Shown here: positions 5,463-7,081 of the stretch, piece by piece
Position numbering within the stretch: position 1 is the first letter of the stretch
Layout: each line of letters opens with the position of its first letter
From: Defluviitaleaceae bacterium
Lineage (GTDB): Bacteria > Bacillota > Clostridia > Lachnospirales > UBA5962
Direction: 5' to 3'
Length of the DNA: 7,081 nt
Assembly: GCA_009780765.1 (NCBI GenBank)
Contig: WQZK01000092.1
Span: 1 to 7,081, forward strand
Made by a program: the position numbers and the translations under genes
The notes under the pieces: generated by a model
Seen by the model: only the letters and a program-made list of their open reading frames with translations
Databases searched by the model: none
Told to the model about the DNA's origin: nothing

Positions 5463-5541
5463 AGCCTACGCCAAACAACCCTATAGATAGGACGGATGTA
5501 ATCGCCACTTTTACAAAACCCTTACTTCTCTTGCTTTTCAT
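5455..5541 (-). CDS. 28-codon hydrophobic leader peptide, first ORF of the sigma operon
   Basis: ATG 5541 has AGAGGAAG (5557-5550) 8 bases upstream, and the -10 box ends at 5566, so this is the first ORF on the transcript. The peptide has a basic start (MKSKRSK) and a hydrophobic stretch GFVKVAITSVLSIGLFGVGY: a signal-peptide-like or one-helix membrane peptide. It ends at TGA 5455, overlapping the next ORF in the +1 frame. It may be a genuine small secreted peptide, a translational leader, or the front half of a frameshifted small gene. I recognise no family. The ribosome site, promoter and operon position support real translation better than the length does. Confidence 0.5.
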   Translation of the reverse strand: MKSKRSKGFVKVAITSVLSIGLFGVGYG

Positions 5542-5565
5542 AATGTTTACTTCCTCTCGGTTTTA

Positions 5566-5594
5566 TTTATAAGCGCTTATACTAAACAATACAA
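5566..5594 (-). promoter_or_regulatory. sigma-operon promoter with palindromic operator in the spacer
   Basis: On the minus strand TTGTAT (5594-5589) and TATAAA (5571-5566) are 17 bases apart. The perfect 14-bp palindrome TATAAGCGCTTATA (5581-5568) fills half the spacer and overlaps the -10 box, so a bound repressor would block polymerase. Its core AAGCGCTT, with central CG, is the pattern of LacI/GalR-family operators; it differs from a CcpA cre-like palindrome (TGTAAGCGCTTACA) at one symmetric position per half. The boxes are of the sigma-A type. The predicted leader is under 20 bases. Confidence 0.6.
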
Positions 5595-5761
5595 CGACTT
5601 TTGCAAAAACACTTAAATAATTTAAAAAATTTTTGAGAGGATCAAATATTAAGGCTCGCAAGTATCGTAGACAAAGCTGGAATGTTGCTTATTGGTGTTT
5701 TTTTCGATAAACACATTTTAACCCTTTTTTTCTTCTTTCTCTTATCCATCTACTAAATTAG

Positions 5762-5800
5762 CATATATAAAACAACTGCCCCCAAAGATGGGGACAGTTG
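5762..5800 (-). terminator. intrinsic terminator of the ABC exporter gene
   Basis: CAACTGCCCCC (5773-5783) and GGGGACAGTTG (5790-5800) form an 11-pair stem with one C-A mismatch and a 6-base loop. Read on the minus strand it is followed at once by TTTTATATATG. It lies about 70 bases past the exporter stop codon, in the right orientation. Confidence 0.7.
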
Positions 5801-5805
5801 GTGTG

Positions 5806-5850
5806 AAAATCAAATTTGGGGCATTGTTTAAAATTGCACCAATTGATTTT
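5806..5850 (+). repeat. hairpin followed by a plus-strand T tract
   Basis: AAAATCAA (5806-5813) pairs with TTGATTTT (5843-5850), and inside TTGGGGCA (5816-5823) pairs with TGCACCAA (5835-5842) with one mismatch and a 2-base bulge. The plus-strand side runs into eight T, the shape of a terminator for rightward transcription, although no plus-strand gene precedes it closely. It may act as a barrier against antisense reading into the exporter gene. Confidence 0.45.
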
Positions 5851-5870
5851 TTTTGCATTTTACATTTCGT

Positions 5871-7081
5871 CTATTTCTTCATGGCAATATTTCTATTATA
5901 CAATTCGTAAAACAATTGACGTTTATCAATCAATTCAGCAAAATGCCCTCGTTCCGCTATGCGTCCATCTTGGAATAGAATAATATCATCAAATGCCGTA
6001 ATTGAATCTAATCGATGAGCGATAGCAATAACTGTTCTACCTTTAAGCAGAGCCATCACATTTTTCATCACAGATTCTTCCGTTAGGTTATCAATAGCTG
6101 ATGTCGCTTCATCTAAAATAACAATGCAAGCATTTGAAAACCACAAGCGCGCAAGGGCAAGTTGTTGACGTTCTCCACCCGATAAGCTAATGCCTCTTTC
6201 ACCTAACGGTGTATCAAGCCCCTTATCAAGTTTAGATAGTAATCCGTCCAACCCTACGCCTATAAGCGCATTTATTAACGCAGTATCACCAAACGTTTCA
6301 TCAAACACAAGATTTTCCCTAAGCGTTCCGTTAAATATAGAAGGTTCTTGCGGAAGATAGGTTATATGGGCATAGTAACTGTTAAGATTGGTTTTGCTTA
6401 GGTCAAAATTATCAACAACCACACTACCTTCATCCGGTTGCAACAATCCTACCAATAATTTTACAGCTGTTGATTTTCCTGAACCACTCTCACCTACAAA
6501 AGCGATTGTCTTGCCATTTTCAATATTTAGATTAAAATCAGCAAATATTTCACGTTCACCATAATTAAAACCAATTTGTGAAAACGAAATATTCCCCTTT
6601 AGCTTAGAAATAATATCGCCTTGTGAAAGTCGAATATCATCCTTGCTGTCAAGAAACTCCGCGTAACGAGCAAAAGCGATTTTATTCAACTTGTACGCAA
6701 CATAATCTACATTAAAAATAGCAATCGGTTGATATGCGTTATCTACAAGCAAAAGGAGTGCCACAATCTGCCCAATTGTTAATGCACCGGTAGTCCAACC
6801 ATAAATGATAATTCCAATTTTTACAAAACCTACAAGAATTGCAAAAATCGTAAAGAAAGCCTCATGTACCATTTGTATTTTTACCGCCGAAGATACGATT
6901 TCTTTTGAAGCATCTTCCGTTTTTTTAATCTCACCAGCAAAGCGACGGTTGATTCGAAATGTAACCATTTCCATAAAGCCACGCACAAGAAAGTGGTTAA
7001 ACTTCTCCTCGTTCACAAGAATGCGTTCTTTTACTTTATACAAGACTTTTAACAGAACATTTGATACAGCAAAAACAACAA
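5871..7081 (-). CDS. ABC exporter, permease-ATPase fusion (N-terminus outside window)
   Basis: The minus-strand frame is open to the right edge, so the gene starts beyond the window; the TTG at 7043 is internal. The visible 402 residues hold the end of a type-1 exporter membrane domain, with helices near residues 73-94 (AFFTIFAILVGFVKIGIII) and 98-120, then a complete nucleotide-binding domain. Its landmarks are A-loop Tyr 173, Walker A GESGSGKS (196-203), Q-loop Gln 244 (LPQEP), signature LSGGERQQ (299-306), Walker B IVILDEATS and H-loop His 355 (AHRL). All catalytic residues are present, so it should be an active half-transporter working as a homo- or heterodimer in the cytoplasmic membrane. 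The substrate cannot be told: drug, lipid and peptide exporters share this layout. A hairpin terminator follows at 5800-5762. Confidence 0.9.
   Translation of the reverse strand, partial: VVFAVSNVLLKVLYKVKERILVNEEKFNHFLVRGFMEMVTFRINRRFAGEIKKTEDASKEIVSSAVKIQMVHEAFFTIFAILVGFVKIGIIIYGWTTGALTIGQIVALLLLVDNAYQPIAIFNVDYVAYKLNKIAFARYAEFLDSKDDIRLSQGDIISKLKGNISFSQIGFNYGEREIFADFNLNIENGKTIAFVGESGSGKSTAVKLLVGLLQPDEGSVVVDNFDLSKTNLNSYYAHITYLPQEPSIFNGTLRENLVFDETFGDTALINALIGVGLDGLLSKLDKGLDTPLGERGISLSGGERQQLALARLWFSNACIVILDEATSAIDNLTEESVMKNVMALLKGRTVIAIAHRLDSITAFDDIILFQDGRIAERGHFAELIDKRQLFYELYNRNIAMKK

Larger units (their letters stand above)
5595..5870. other. gene-poor gap upstream of the sigma operon
   Basis: No coding sequence can be supported between the sigma-operon promoter and the end of the ABC exporter gene. 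The stretch is very AT-rich, with runs of T, a small perfect inverted repeat GTGTTT/AAACAC (5695-5714), and two larger hairpins listed separately. Two short ORFs (a 24-codon plus-strand and a 35-codon minus-strand one) lack ribosome sites. Confidence 0.6.

Noticed and set aside
5642..5749. Minus-strand 35-codon ORF beginning MDKRKKKK
   Set aside because: It has no ribosome site, a lysine run arising from a poly-T tract and no family resemblance; it is probably chance.
5681..5755. Plus-strand 24-codon hydrophobic ORF
   Set aside because: The hydrophobicity comes from T-rich DNA, and there is no convincing start signal or terminator coupling.
1..7081. CRISPR array, rRNA, or intact transposase
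   Set aside because: No regularly spaced direct repeats, no rRNA-like sequence and no transposase beyond a roughly 50-base IS-like tip were seen on either strand.

Overview
The window is AT-rich, with Shine-Dalgarno sites of the AGGAGG/GAGGT type and gene families typical of Clostridia (Bacillota). I infer a Clostridia genome, but nothing here fixes the genus.

Layout, left to right. (1) The 3' end of a plus-strand dGTPase gene (dgt). (2) A plus-strand two-gene cassette behind its own promoter: a 429-residue helix-turn-helix plus TPR-repeat regulator (737-2026), overlapped through ATGA by a 55-codon gene for a tiny secreted peptide (2023-2190). This is the architecture of RRNPP-type peptide quorum sensing, and it is the most interesting item in the window. 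(3) A decayed accessory patch, 2190-2960: a hairpin, the 3' remnant of an MNT nucleotidyltransferase antitoxin gene, a frameshifted HepT-type toxin gene that has lost its catalytic motif, structured non-coding DNA, and a near-perfect 21-bp inverted repeat that looks like insertion-sequence ends. (4) A small single-pass membrane protein (2960-3382) whose start codon and ribosome site lie in that IS-like sequence. (5) A minus-strand operon (5541 down to 3439): two overlapping 28-codon ORFs, an ECF sigma factor and a membrane-anchored anti-sigma factor, all chained by overlaps, behind a promoter with a 14-bp perfect palindrome in its spacer. (6) A gene-poor gap with hairpins, then the C-terminal part of a minus-strand ABC exporter that runs off the right edge.

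How it works together. There are two self-contained signalling modules. In the first, the secreted peptide would be exported, processed, re-imported and bound by the TPR domain of its regulator. In the second, the anti-sigma factor would hold the sigma factor at the membrane until an external signal arrives. The ABC exporter is cut by the window edge, and nothing here ties it to either module. The patch between them shows toxin-antitoxin decay and transposon scars.
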